Shown piece after piece: positions 1 through 6,600 of a stretch of DNA of 24,382 bases. The stretch is taken from NCBI GenBank assembly GCA_937859855.1, contig CALMAR010000378.1:1-24382 (forward strand). The letters are read 5' to 3'. The stretch's first letter is position 1. Every line of letters begins with the position of its first letter. The stretch comes from an uncultured Kineosporia sp. GTDB lineage: Bacteria > Actinomycetota > Actinomycetes > Actinomycetales > Kineosporiaceae. Below the pieces are notes generated by a model. It had not been told where the DNA came from. It searched no databases and saw only the letters and a list, made by a program, of their open reading frames with translations. Both the position numbers and the translations under genes were made by a program.

Positions 1-581
1 GGGGATGGCTCGCCGGCCTCGCTGGCCTCCAGGAAGGCCGCCAATGGTGCCTTGGCGTCGACGATCAGGTGCTTGCCGCCAGGCAGATGCACAACCAGGT
101 CCGGGCGCACGCCGGCGCCGTCCGGGGTGGCCCCGGTGACCTGCGTGCTGAAGTCCACCCGGGCCAGCATCCCGGCGTGCTCGACCACCCGGCGCAGCTG
201 GATCTCACCCCAGGCGCCGCGTGCGGTGGGCGAGCGCAGAGCTCCGGCCAGGGAGGCGGTCTGGACTCGGAGCGCCTCTTCGGAATTGCGGACGGCGGAC
301 AGCTGCTCGTCCAGCCGGGAGAACTGCTCGATCCGGTCGCGCTCCAAGGCCTGAACCTGCCGCTCCACCCGCTGCAGGGTGGAGGACAGCGGTGCCATCG
401 TCGCGGCCAGTTCCTGGTCCTGCCCGATGGCCACCTCGAGGTCGGTCACCCGTTCGCGGAGCAAGTCCCGTTCGGCGATCAGCCCGGCCAGCTTCGCCCG
501 GGCCACCGCGGTCGCCAGGAGCCAGGTCAGCAGGCCGCTGAGCAGGGCTGCGGCGGTGGCTCCGGCGATCAACGAGGTCAT
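1..581 (-). CDS. rmuC: DNA recombination protein RmuC, N-terminal part (cut by window edge)
   Basis: The minus strand is open from an ATG at 581-579 to the left edge, giving 193 codons without a stop. The product begins with a hydrophobic anchor (MTSLIAGATAAALLSGLLTW). An Arg/Glu/Gln-rich, probably coiled-coil stretch follows at about residues 30-105. Then comes the RmuC core: RGAWGEIQLRRVVEHAGM, DFSTQ, and VVHLPGGKHLIVDAKAPLAAF at the window edge. The WGE...L..V.E.AG and PGGK...DAK motifs are typical of the RmuC family, membrane-anchored coiled-coil proteins with a nuclease-like core implicated in limiting inversions at short inverted repeats. The catalytic C-terminal half lies outside the window. 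The gene is divergent from ychF with a 71-nt gap, an arrangement I recall from other actinobacteria. I see no strong Shine-Dalgarno, so the start is reasonable but not proven. Confidence 0.88.
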   Translation of the reverse strand, partial: MTSLIAGATAAALLSGLLTWLLATAVARAKLAGLIAERDLLRERVTDLEVAIGQDQELAATMAPLSSTLQRVERQVQALERDRIEQFSRLDEQLSAVRNSEEALRVQTASLAGALRSPTARGAWGEIQLRRVVEHAGMLARVDFSTQVTGATPDGAGVRPDLVVHLPGGKHLIVDAKAPLAAFLEASEAGEPS

Positions 582-639
582 GCCGACAGGGTTGCAGCAG
601 CCACCGACAAGTCCGGCGCAGCTGGAATCGCAGCGGCGA

Positions 640-645
640 TAGCCT
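640..645 (+). promoter_or_regulatory. Probable -10 box for a leaderless ychF transcript
   Basis: The hexamer TAGCCT fits the actinobacterial TANNNT -10 pattern. It ends 7 nt before the GTG start of ychF, so transcription would begin at or next to the start codon. No Shine-Dalgarno precedes that GTG, which fits a leaderless mRNA. This rests on pattern and spacing alone, and such hexamers also occur by chance. Confidence 0.4.
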
Positions 646-652
646 TGGTGGT

Positions 653-1738
653 GTGGCACTCACGATCGGAATCGCCGGGCTCCCCAACGTCGGAAAGTCG
701 ACTCTGTTCAATGCCCTGACCAAGGCTGAGGTGCTCGCGGCCAACTATCCGTTCGCGACCATCGAGCCGAACGTGGGCGTTGTGCCGCTGCCCGACCCAC
801 GTCTGGCCGTGCTGGCCGGGCTGTTCCACAGCGAACGACAGGTGCCGGCCACCGTCTCGTTCGTCGACATCGCCGGCATCGTGAAGGGGGCCAGCGAGGG
901 CGAAGGGCTGGGCAACAAGTTCCTGGCCAACATGCGGGCGGCGGACGCTATCTGCCCGGTGGGGCGCGCGTGCGCCGACGACGATGTGGTGCACGTCGCC
1001 GGGCGGGTGGACCCGGCCGACGACATCGACGTCATCCATACCGAGCTGATGCTGGCCGACCTGCAGACGCTGGAGAAGGCGATCCCGCGGCTGGACAAGG
1101 AGGTCAAGGGCAAGAAGACCGACCGGGCAGTGCTGGATGCCGCGGCCGGCGCCCAGAAGGTGCTGGAACAGGGGACCACGCTGCACGCAGGGGCGGGCGC
1201 GGCCGGAGTGGAACTGGGGCAGCTGCGGGATCTGACGCTGATGACCTCGAAGCCGTTCATCTACGTGTTCAACGTGGACGAGGACGGGCTGACCGACGAG
1301 ACGCTGCAGCAGAAGCTGCGCGATCTGGTCGCTCCGGCCGACGCGATCTTCCTGGACGCCAAGCTCGAATCGGAATTGGCCGAGCTGGACACCGAAGAGG
1401 CAGCCGAGCTGCTGACCAGTGTGGGCCAGACCGAGTCGGGCCTGAATCAGCTGGCGCGGATCGGGTTTCACACTCTGGGCCTGCAGACGTTCCTGACCGC
1501 TGGACCAAAAGAATCTCGGGCGTGGACAATTCGGCAGGGCTGGACGGCACCGCAGGCGGCCGGAGTGATCCATACCGACTTCCAGCGCGGTTTCATCAAG
1601 GCCGAGATCGTAGGTTTCGACGAACTGGTTGCCGCGGGGACGATGGCCGAAGCCAAGGCCCGGGGCCAGGTTCGGATGGAGGGCAAGGACTACGTGATGC
1701 GCGACGGCGACGTGGTCGAGTTCCGGTTCAACGTCTGA
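653..1738 (+). CDS. ychF: Redox-regulated ribosome-binding ATPase YchF
   Basis: This is a 361-residue Obg-like ATPase of normal family length. The G1 loop GLPNVGKS lies at residues 8-15, the switch region carries DIAGIVKGASEGEGLGNKFL, and the G4 position reads NVDE instead of NKxD, as expected for this ATP-preferring branch. The C-terminal third is a TGS domain (LQTFLTAGPKESRAWTI to GDVVEFRFNV). Family members bind ribosomes and influence translation and stress responses. The GTG start puts the G1 loop at the usual distance from the N-terminus; a -10-like box 7 nt upstream and no Shine-Dalgarno suggest a leaderless message. Residues 96-107 are odd: a segment normally close to READAICQVVRAF reads RAADAICPVGRAC, four departures that all look like A-to-C or T-to-G changes. 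The rest matches the family well, so sequence error there is a serious possibility. Confidence 0.95.
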   Translation: MALTIGIAGLPNVGKSTLFNALTKAEVLAANYPFATIEPNVGVVPLPDPRLAVLAGLFHSERQVPATVSFVDIAGIVKGASEGEGLGNKFLANMRAADAICPVGRACADDDVVHVAGRVDPADDIDVIHTELMLADLQTLEKAIPRLDKEVKGKKTDRAVLDAAAGAQKVLEQGTTLHAGAGAAGVELGQLRDLTLMTSKPFIYVFNVDEDGLTDETLQQKLRDLVAPADAIFLDAKLESELAELDTEEAAELLTSVGQTESGLNQLARIGFHTLGLQTFLTAGPKESRAWTIRQGWTAPQAAGVIHTDFQRGFIKAEIVGFDELVAAGTMAEAKARGQVRMEGKDYVMRDGDVVEFRFNV

Positions 1739-1794
1739 TCGAGCGCTCGACGTCTGGCCAGGTGACCACTCCGGCGAGAAGTGGGTGAGGCGCG

Positions 1795-2358
1795 GTGCCC
1801 GAAGGTGTGGCCGGTGACGAGAGCGATCGGCAACTGGGGGCCATCGCCGAGGTGCTGGACGTTGCCCGTGGGCTGGACGTAGCTGTCTGGCTGCGCGGTG
1901 GCTGGGCGATGGACTTCTTCCTCGGCGAGATCACTCGTCCGCACCAGGACGTCGACTGGTTCGTCTGGTCAGAAGAGCTGCCACAACTGAAGCGAGCGCT
2001 GGCCGGCCGAGGCTGGGCGGATCGCGCTGAACATCCGCCCGGCCAGCAGATCGATCTGGAACGGCAGGGCGTGGAACTCAGCTTTGCGCCACTGGCGCGC
2101 AATTCCCACGGGGGAGTGGTCGTTGGCGGCGGCCCTTGGGCTGGGTCAGCTTGGCCGGCCGGGATGATCGAGCATGCTGTGAACGCGAGCCTGGCCGGCA
2201 TCTCCTGCCAGATCATCAGTCCCGCAGCCCAGATAGAGATCAAGCGCATGATGCCGGTCTGGGTACCTGGCCGGCCGCGCCGGAAGAAGGACGCCGACGA
2301 CATTGCCCGCCTGCGCACCGCCATTGCCAGTTCGTTCGCTGATCATGGCGGAACTTGA
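1795..2358 (+). CDS. ANT-like (aminoglycoside adenylyltransferase-related) nucleotidyltransferase
   Basis: This 187-residue protein belongs to the nucleotidyltransferase fold. The diagnostic segment is RGGWAMDFFLGEITRPHQDVDW at residues 34-55: a GGW helix start, then RPHxDVD, where D52 and D54 would bind the catalytic metals. That arrangement matches the ANT(2'')/LinB-like group, whose known members transfer AMP to aminoglycosides or lincosamides. Many chromosomal homologues have no proven drug substrate, so the real target is unknown. The GTG start has GGTGAGG just upstream at 1784-1790. It follows ychF by 56 nt and precedes an APH-fold kinase by 65 nt in the same direction, so the two may be co-transcribed. 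The C-terminal stretch RRKKDADDIARLR is typical of these small NTases. Confidence 0.75.
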   Translation: MPEGVAGDESDRQLGAIAEVLDVARGLDVAVWLRGGWAMDFFLGEITRPHQDVDWFVWSEELPQLKRALAGRGWADRAEHPPGQQIDLERQGVELSFAPLARNSHGGVVVGGGPWAGSAWPAGMIEHAVNASLAGISCQIISPAAQIEIKRMMPVWVPGRPRRKKDADDIARLRTAIASSFADHGGT

Positions 2359-2423
2359 CCTGATGGGGTTATTTTCGGCGCTGAGCTCGCAAGTACTTTC
2401 ATGATCAGCTGAAAGCAGGGGTC

Positions 2424-3377
2424 GTGCTGTCTGATCACTGGCCCGATGTCGCAGCTGCATACGACCTCGGGCCGGTTCGCGGGGAGCCCGTGTTCGCGGC
2501 CAGAGGCGCCCAGGGACGGGTCTGGCGGCTGCAGACCGGGCGCGGGTCGTACGCGGTCAAGGAACTGATCGTGCGGCAGTGCGAAAGTGACGCGGCACAA
2601 GACTTTTCGTATCAGGAAGCGGTGCTCGCGGCCGGTTCTGTGCTGCTTCCGGATCCGATCCGGACCAGGCAGGGCCGGGTATTGATCGAACTGGGATCGC
2701 ACCAGCTTCGGGTGTACCGGTGGATGGACATGCTTCCGGCCGACGACGGGCAGGATCCAGGACTGATCGGAGGCACTTTTGCCGCCATTCACAGGGTGCG
2801 CCACCACACGACGCGCCCGCTGGTCGGCTGGTACACCGACGCGGTCGGGCTCGATCGCTGGAACGCGCTGCTGGACGCGTCGCGGGCGGCCTCGGCTCCC
2901 TTCACGCCGGACCTCGCCGCGGAGATCCCGTTTCTGGTCCAGCTGGAAGGCTGGCTCGAACCGCCGGCGCACCTGCAGACCTGTCATCGAGACCTCTGGT
3001 CGGCCAACCTGCTGCCGGTCTCCCCGGCCGGAGTGTGCGTCATCGACTGGGAGAACTGCGGTCTGGCCGAGCCGGTGCAGGAGCTGCCGCTGGCATTGTT
3101 CGACTTCTGCCTGGGAGATCAGGGCCGGACGGAGGCGTTCTACGGCGCATACCTCGATGCGGGCGGCCCCGCCCGGATCCGGCGGCGCGGCGATTTCACC
3201 ATGATGATCGCCCAGTTCGGTCACTTCTGGGAGCAGGCGCTGGAGAATTACCTTGCTCCCGGAGCGTCAGAGGAGACCAAGGCGCACAGCATCGCCCGCA
3301 TCACTGAGGCCATGGTCACTCCGCTGCGGCCAGAGCACATCGAGGCCGTGCTGGACTGGACATCGGCCGTGCATTAG
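2424..3377 (+). CDS. APH-family phosphotransferase (aminoglycoside/choline kinase fold)
   Basis: This 317-residue protein has the APH kinase fold. The N-lobe includes RVWRLQTGRGSYAVKEL, whose Lys would bind ATP. The C-lobe has the Brenner-type catalytic loop CHRDLWSANLL with D190 as the catalytic base, and the metal-binding segment VIDWENCG with D208. The family phosphorylates small hydroxyl substrates (aminoglycosides, choline, homoserine, sugars). Substrate cannot be read from sequence, and resistance should not be assumed. A GTG start at 2424 follows an AGCAGGGG stretch, giving short spacing, so the start is moderately supported. It lies behind the ANT-like gene and ends 16 nt from the end of a convergent Imm7-type pseudogene. 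Confidence 0.8.
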   Translation: MLSDHWPDVAAAYDLGPVRGEPVFAARGAQGRVWRLQTGRGSYAVKELIVRQCESDAAQDFSYQEAVLAAGSVLLPDPIRTRQGRVLIELGSHQLRVYRWMDMLPADDGQDPGLIGGTFAAIHRVRHHTTRPLVGWYTDAVGLDRWNALLDASRAASAPFTPDLAAEIPFLVQLEGWLEPPAHLQTCHRDLWSANLLPVSPAGVCVIDWENCGLAEPVQELPLALFDFCLGDQGRTEAFYGAYLDAGGPARIRRRGDFTMMIAQFGHFWEQALENYLAPGASEETKAHSIARITEAMVTPLRPEHIEAVLDWTSAVH

Positions 3378-3393
3378 AACGCGGGGCCGCAAG

Positions 3394-3818
3394 TCACGAC
3401 GAGTCCGGATACGGGTCTTCGATGACTGGCACGAGGGCGAGAGAAACGGATCCCGGGCGGTTGTGACTTCTCCGCGAACCATCCGGAACACCTGAAACTC
3501 GTTGTTCAGGCCGTTCTGGTCCTCATCGTCGTAGCAGTGGAGCAGCCCGTAGGAACCGGGAGCCAGCTCGCCGATCCGGCCGAAGAGCTCAATGATCCGA
3601 TCGCCTTGCGACCGGCGGTGATTGGGATGACCGGCCATGTGCAGGTAGAGCCCCACGTTCATCGCCCGCAGGTCCATCAGGCCATAGCCGGCCAGCGGTT
3701 CGATCAGGTCGCGGACCGCCGCCTCGACGGGAGCCAGGAGATCGGCGTCGTCCGAAGGGTCGTCCGGCCACCGGGACGACGCCCGGATGGCCGCCCATCC
3801 GTGATACTCGAAAACTAT
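3394..3818 (-). pseudogene. Imm7-type immunity protein gene, start codon lost and 1-nt frameshift near the 3' end
   Basis: Reading the minus strand from 3815 gives VFEYHGWAAIRASSRWPDD, then GLYLHMAGHPNHR, then GELAPGSYGLLHCYDDED and NEFQVFRMVRGEV, ending in DPFLSP. From memory this matches the whole length of Imm7-family immunity proteins, which protect against polymorphic toxins. There are two lesions. No ATG, GTG or TTG occurs at the expected start: AGGAGG is followed by CA-ATA-GTT, where GTG in place of GTT would be ideally spaced, or ATG in place of ATA close. Near 3433-3434 one nucleotide is missing; after shifting frame the tail reads VPVIEDPYPDSS and stops at 3396-3394, the normal family ending. 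Without the shift the frame runs on into the APH gene. It sits 7 nt behind a small Cys/His gene and no toxin gene is nearby. Decay and sequence error are both possible. Confidence 0.75.
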
Positions 3819-3825
3819 TGCCTCC

Positions 3826-4038
3826 TCAGCGTTCGAGCCGGGAGCGGATCGACCGATGCCCGATGTGCCAGCCCTTGGACTCCTCGCAGTAGTACCAGGT
3901 CATTGCGCCGGGTTCGTGACCATTGGCCGACTCGACCGCCTGGGCAGCCGAGATCGCGGCCCCTTCGCTGCGATGGATCGCCTTGTGATGGATCGGGCAG
4001 CGATCAGCTCCGCTGGCTGGCGTCCATCTTCTGGGCAT
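3826..4038 (-). CDS. Small Cys/His-rich protein, zinc-ribbon-like, function unknown
   Basis: This is a 70-residue protein starting MPRRWTPASGADRCPIHHKA. It has a CPxxHK motif at residues 14-19, a central Ala-rich helix, and an ending WYYCEESKGWHIGHR followed by a basic tail. The C..H ... C.....WH.GH layout resembles small actinobacterial proteins with one putative zinc site, often found next to larger genes with no assigned role. ATG at 4038 is chosen because it comes closest to the first Cys motif. The same frame stays open upstream but shows no family features there and overlaps the binding-protein gene on the other strand. No clear Shine-Dalgarno is seen. Its stop overlaps the AGGAGG that would serve the Imm7-type gene, so the two were probably translated as a pair. 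Confidence 0.6.
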   Translation of the reverse strand: MPRRWTPASGADRCPIHHKAIHRSEGAAISAAQAVESANGHEPGAMTWYYCEESKGWHIGHRSIRSRLER

Positions 4039-4212
4039 TACCCAATTCTGGCCCAGCATTCTGATGGGACCGATGCGGCCCGTCCCCCCAGCTGCGGTCG
4101 GGCTGATCCCGGCCGACAAGAGCGATCCGGCAATGAGCAGGCGCGATTGAGCCGCCTCGATGCCGGTGAACCGTTGCATCTCGATAACGCAGCGGCAGCG
4201 AACTTGCACAGG

Positions 4213-4237
4213 CTGCCAGAGCGGGATTGTCTGGCAG
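4213..4237. repeat. Inverted repeat (8-bp arms, 9-nt gap) upstream of the LpqW-like gene
   Basis: CTGCCAGA at 4213-4220 and TCTGGCAG at 4230-4237 are perfect inverted arms separated by 9 nt. The dyad lies 51 nt before the ATG of the solute-binding lipoprotein gene, inside the 250-nt gap separating it from the divergent small Cys/His gene. It could be an operator for either promoter or an RNA hairpin in the leader. There is no T-run, so it does not look like an intrinsic terminator. Confidence 0.5.
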
Positions 4238-4288
4238 ACAAGCAGCCCGTGCCACTGAGCCAATGTGGGCGAGATGGCAAGGAGGGCC

Positions 4289-6007
4289 ATGATCGGACGG
4301 CGGATCGCGGCGATCCTGTCGGCGGTCGTCCTGGCCGCCGGGCTGAGCAGCTGCGACGGCTCGGACAAGCTGGCGCAGCCACAGGTGGTGACCGCACCGG
4401 TCACGATCACTTACGCCCATGAGCAGCAGTTCAGCTCCTACAACGACAACACCTCGACCCAGGCCCTGGTCCGCAACACCGTTGTGCTGAATCAGGTCCT
4501 GCGCGGGTTCTGGAACTACGGCATCAACGGTGCGGTGGTGGCCGACCATGAGTACGGCAGCTACACCAAGGTCTCGGACAATCCGCTGACCATCCGGTAC
4601 ACGTTCAACCCGAAAGCCATGTGGTCGGACGGCGAACCGATCGACTGCGACGACGCCGTCCTGGCCTGGGCCGCCAACAGCGGGCGCTGGCCGACCGGCG
4701 GCACCGACCCGGCGACCGGCCGCGGGCTGACCGCCTTCAACTCCGCGAACACCGCAGGCTGGGAAGACGCGAACATGCCGGCCTGCAAGGACGGCGACCG
4801 CACCTTCACCTTGACCTACCGGACCATGTACGCGGACTGGAACGCGCTGTTCGGTGCCGGTCAGATCCTGCCCGCGCACATCATCGAGCACGAGTCCGGG
4901 GTTCCGGATCTGATCGCCGCGGTCAAGCGGGGTGATCCGCAGACGATGGCCAAGATCGGCGACGTCTACAACAGCCTCTGGGTGTTCCGGCCCGGGCAGT
5001 ACAAGACCGAACTGGCGCCCTCGGCCGGGCCGTATCAGGTCTCCGGCTGGAAGGCCGGAATGTCCATCACCCTGACGCCGAACCCGAAGTGGTGGGGGAC
5101 GCCGCCCCGTTCGCACACCATCGTGATCCGCTTCATCCCGCAGGACCAGCAGGCCGCGGCCCTGCAGCGCGGCGAGATCCAGGTGATGGATCCGCAACCG
5201 AACCCGGAACTGTTAACCCAGCTCAAACGGCTCGGATCGACGATCCAGCTCTCCACCCATGACGAATTCTCCTGGGAGCACATCGATTTCAACATGCTCT
5301 CCGGATTCAAGGACCGCGCGCTGCGAGTCGCGTTCGCCAAGTGCTTGCCCCGGCAGCAGATCGTGGACAACCTGATCAAGCCACAGAATCCGCGATCGCA
5401 GGTGCTGGAGTCGAGGTTCCGGTTGCCGTTCCAGCCGGGCTACCAGCGGCTGCGACTGGTCGGCGGGCAAGGCTACGACGCGCTGGACCTGGCTGGGGCC
5501 CGGCAGATCCTCGAACAACAGCATCGAGTCGGGATGGAGGTCCGGATCGCCTACCAGACCCCGAATCCGCGGCGGAAGGCGGAGGTGGATCTACTCCGGG
5601 AGTTCTGCGGCCAAGCCGGGTTCAACATCCAGGACGCCGGCAGCCCGGCGTTCTTCGACCATGGCCTGAACACCGGTGACTTCGACGTCGCCCTGTACGC
5701 CTGGTCCGGTTCGCCGATGGTGTCCCAGAACTACGCCACCTACGTGACCGGGGGTGGGCGCAATCACGGCGGCTACAGCAACGCGGACGTCGACATCCTG
5801 CTGAAGCGGCTCAACTCCGAGCTGGATCCAGAACTCCAGTTGCAACTGCAGGCTCAGCTGGACGTGATCCTGTGGCGGGACCTGCCCACCATTCCGCTGT
5901 TCGCGTTCCCCGCCGTTCTGGCCACCGCGCCCGACGTGGGCGGCGTGGATTACAACGCGAGCCAAGCCGAGGTCACCTACAACATGAACGAGTGGTACCT
6001 GCGCTGA
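4289..6007 (+). CDS. Solute-binding lipoprotein of the SBP_bac_5 family, LpqW-like
   Basis: This is a 572-residue exported lipoprotein. The signal peptide MIGRRIAAILSAVVLAAG is followed by the lipobox LSSC, with Cys22 as the acylation site. The start at 4289 is preferred over GTG 4265 because AGGAGG lies just upstream and the signal peptide then has normal length. The mature part is SBP_bac_5: VTITYAHEQQFSSYNDNT, VVLNQVLRGFWNYG, MWSDGEPIDCDDAVLAWAANSG, GPYQVSGWKAGMSITLTPNPKWW, RQQIVDNLIKPQNP. This subgroup commonly lies next to typA in actinobacteria and has no permease genes of its own; the mycobacterial counterpart beside typA is LpqW, which acts in cell-envelope mannoglycolipid synthesis rather than transport. 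That suggests, but does not prove, an envelope role. The adjacent permeases have their own binding protein at 8797. Confidence 0.85.
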   Translation: MIGRRIAAILSAVVLAAGLSSCDGSDKLAQPQVVTAPVTITYAHEQQFSSYNDNTSTQALVRNTVVLNQVLRGFWNYGINGAVVADHEYGSYTKVSDNPLTIRYTFNPKAMWSDGEPIDCDDAVLAWAANSGRWPTGGTDPATGRGLTAFNSANTAGWEDANMPACKDGDRTFTLTYRTMYADWNALFGAGQILPAHIIEHESGVPDLIAAVKRGDPQTMAKIGDVYNSLWVFRPGQYKTELAPSAGPYQVSGWKAGMSITLTPNPKWWGTPPRSHTIVIRFIPQDQQAAALQRGEIQVMDPQPNPELLTQLKRLGSTIQLSTHDEFSWEHIDFNMLSGFKDRALRVAFAKCLPRQQIVDNLIKPQNPRSQVLESRFRLPFQPGYQRLRLVGGQGYDALDLAGARQILEQQHRVGMEVRIAYQTPNPRRKAEVDLLREFCGQAGFNIQDAGSPAFFDHGLNTGDFDVALYAWSGSPMVSQNYATYVTGGGRNHGGYSNADVDILLKRLNSELDPELQLQLQAQLDVILWRDLPTIPLFAFPAVLATAPDVGGVDYNASQAEVTYNMNEWYLR

Positions 6008-6106
6008 ATCACTGATCCGGTTCTGCTGCCGCCACGTTGCCCCGGTCGTGCGGTGCAGGCCGCGGTCGTACGGTGCAGCATCCGCGAACGGGGCTGGCGT
6101 GTGTGC

Positions 6107-6112
6107 CAGGCT
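6107..6112 (+). promoter_or_regulatory. Possible weak -10 box for the Nudix gene
   Basis: CAGGCT ends 7 nt before the GTG at 6120, the same spacing as at ychF. The first base departs from TANNNT, so this is weak evidence. It would make a leaderless message starting at 6120 and agrees with the absence of a Shine-Dalgarno there. Confidence 0.25.
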
Positions 6113-6119
6113 CAGCGTT

Positions 6120-6548
6120 GTGCAGCCTGGGCCGGTGCAGCTCGTGGTGGGCGGAGCCATCGTCGACGATCTGAACGCGCCATCCACGCTGCTGGCCGCC
6201 CGCCGGACCGAGCCGCCCCGGCTGGCCGGTGGCTGGGAGTTGCCCGGCGGAAAGGTGGAACCGGGTGAGGATCCGGTCGATGCCCTGCACCGCGAGCTGG
6301 CCGAGGAACTCGGCGTCGAGGTGGAGCTGGGCGATGAACTGGCATCACCGGGCGGCCAGGGCTTCGAGCTTCCGCCGTCCTACCGGATGCGGGTCTGGCT
6401 GGTCCGGGTGACCTCCGGCGTGCCCGCTCCGATCGAGGATCACGACGCCATCCGGGTGCTCGGCCCAGGGGAGTGGCTGGACGTCGCCTGGCTGCCTGCC
6501 GACGTCCCCATCGTGACCGCCCTGATCAAGCGAGCCAGCGGGTCCTGA
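6120..6548 (+). CDS. Nudix hydrolase, MutT-like (8-oxo-dGTP pyrophosphatase type)
   Basis: This is a 142-residue protein with a complete Nudix box (GX5EX7REUXEEXGU): GKVEPGE, seven residues, REL, then AEELGV. The flanking segments VQLVVGGAIVDD and LLAARRTEPPRLAGGWELPGGK match short MutT-type enzymes that clean oxidised nucleotides from the pool or hydrolyse related pyrophosphates. The start is uncertain. GTG at 6120 is chosen because an upstream extension to 6048 is low-complexity and unlike the family, and a -10-like hexamer precedes 6120. GTG at 6135, directly before QLVVGG, is also possible. It lies between the LpqW-like gene and typA, 52 nt before typA. Substrate cannot be fixed from sequence. 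Confidence 0.85.
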   Translation: MQPGPVQLVVGGAIVDDLNAPSTLLAARRTEPPRLAGGWELPGGKVEPGEDPVDALHRELAEELGVEVELGDELASPGGQGFELPPSYRMRVWLVRVTSGVPAPIEDHDAIRVLGPGEWLDVAWLPADVPIVTALIKRASGS

Positions 6549-6600
6549 CCAGCGCGTACACTCATAGATCAACCCCCTCCATCGGAACGAGTGCTCACGC

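Noticed and set aside
578..1573. 331-residue minus-strand frame opposite ychF
   Set aside because: It is the antisense of a clearly conserved ychF, has a biased Gln/Arg/Gly-rich product and no motifs.
3267..3434. Continuation of the Imm7 frame past DPFLSP into the APH gene as a real C-terminal extension
   Set aside because: The extension SCQSSKTRIRTRRDLRP has no family resemblance, whereas a one-base shift restores the normal ending VIEDPYPDSS and a prompt stop.
4265..4288. GTG at 4265 as the start of the LpqW-like lipoprotein
   Set aside because: It would add eight residues ahead of a complete signal peptide and place the AGGAGG inside the coding region. ATG 4289 fits better.
3537..4422. 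Long plus-strand frames at 3537-4064 and 3856-4422 across the Imm7 and Cys/His region
   Set aside because: They have no recognisable family features and read as the complement of the minus-strand genes, whose conserved motifs (SYGLLHCYDDED, CPxxHK, WHIGH) are clear.
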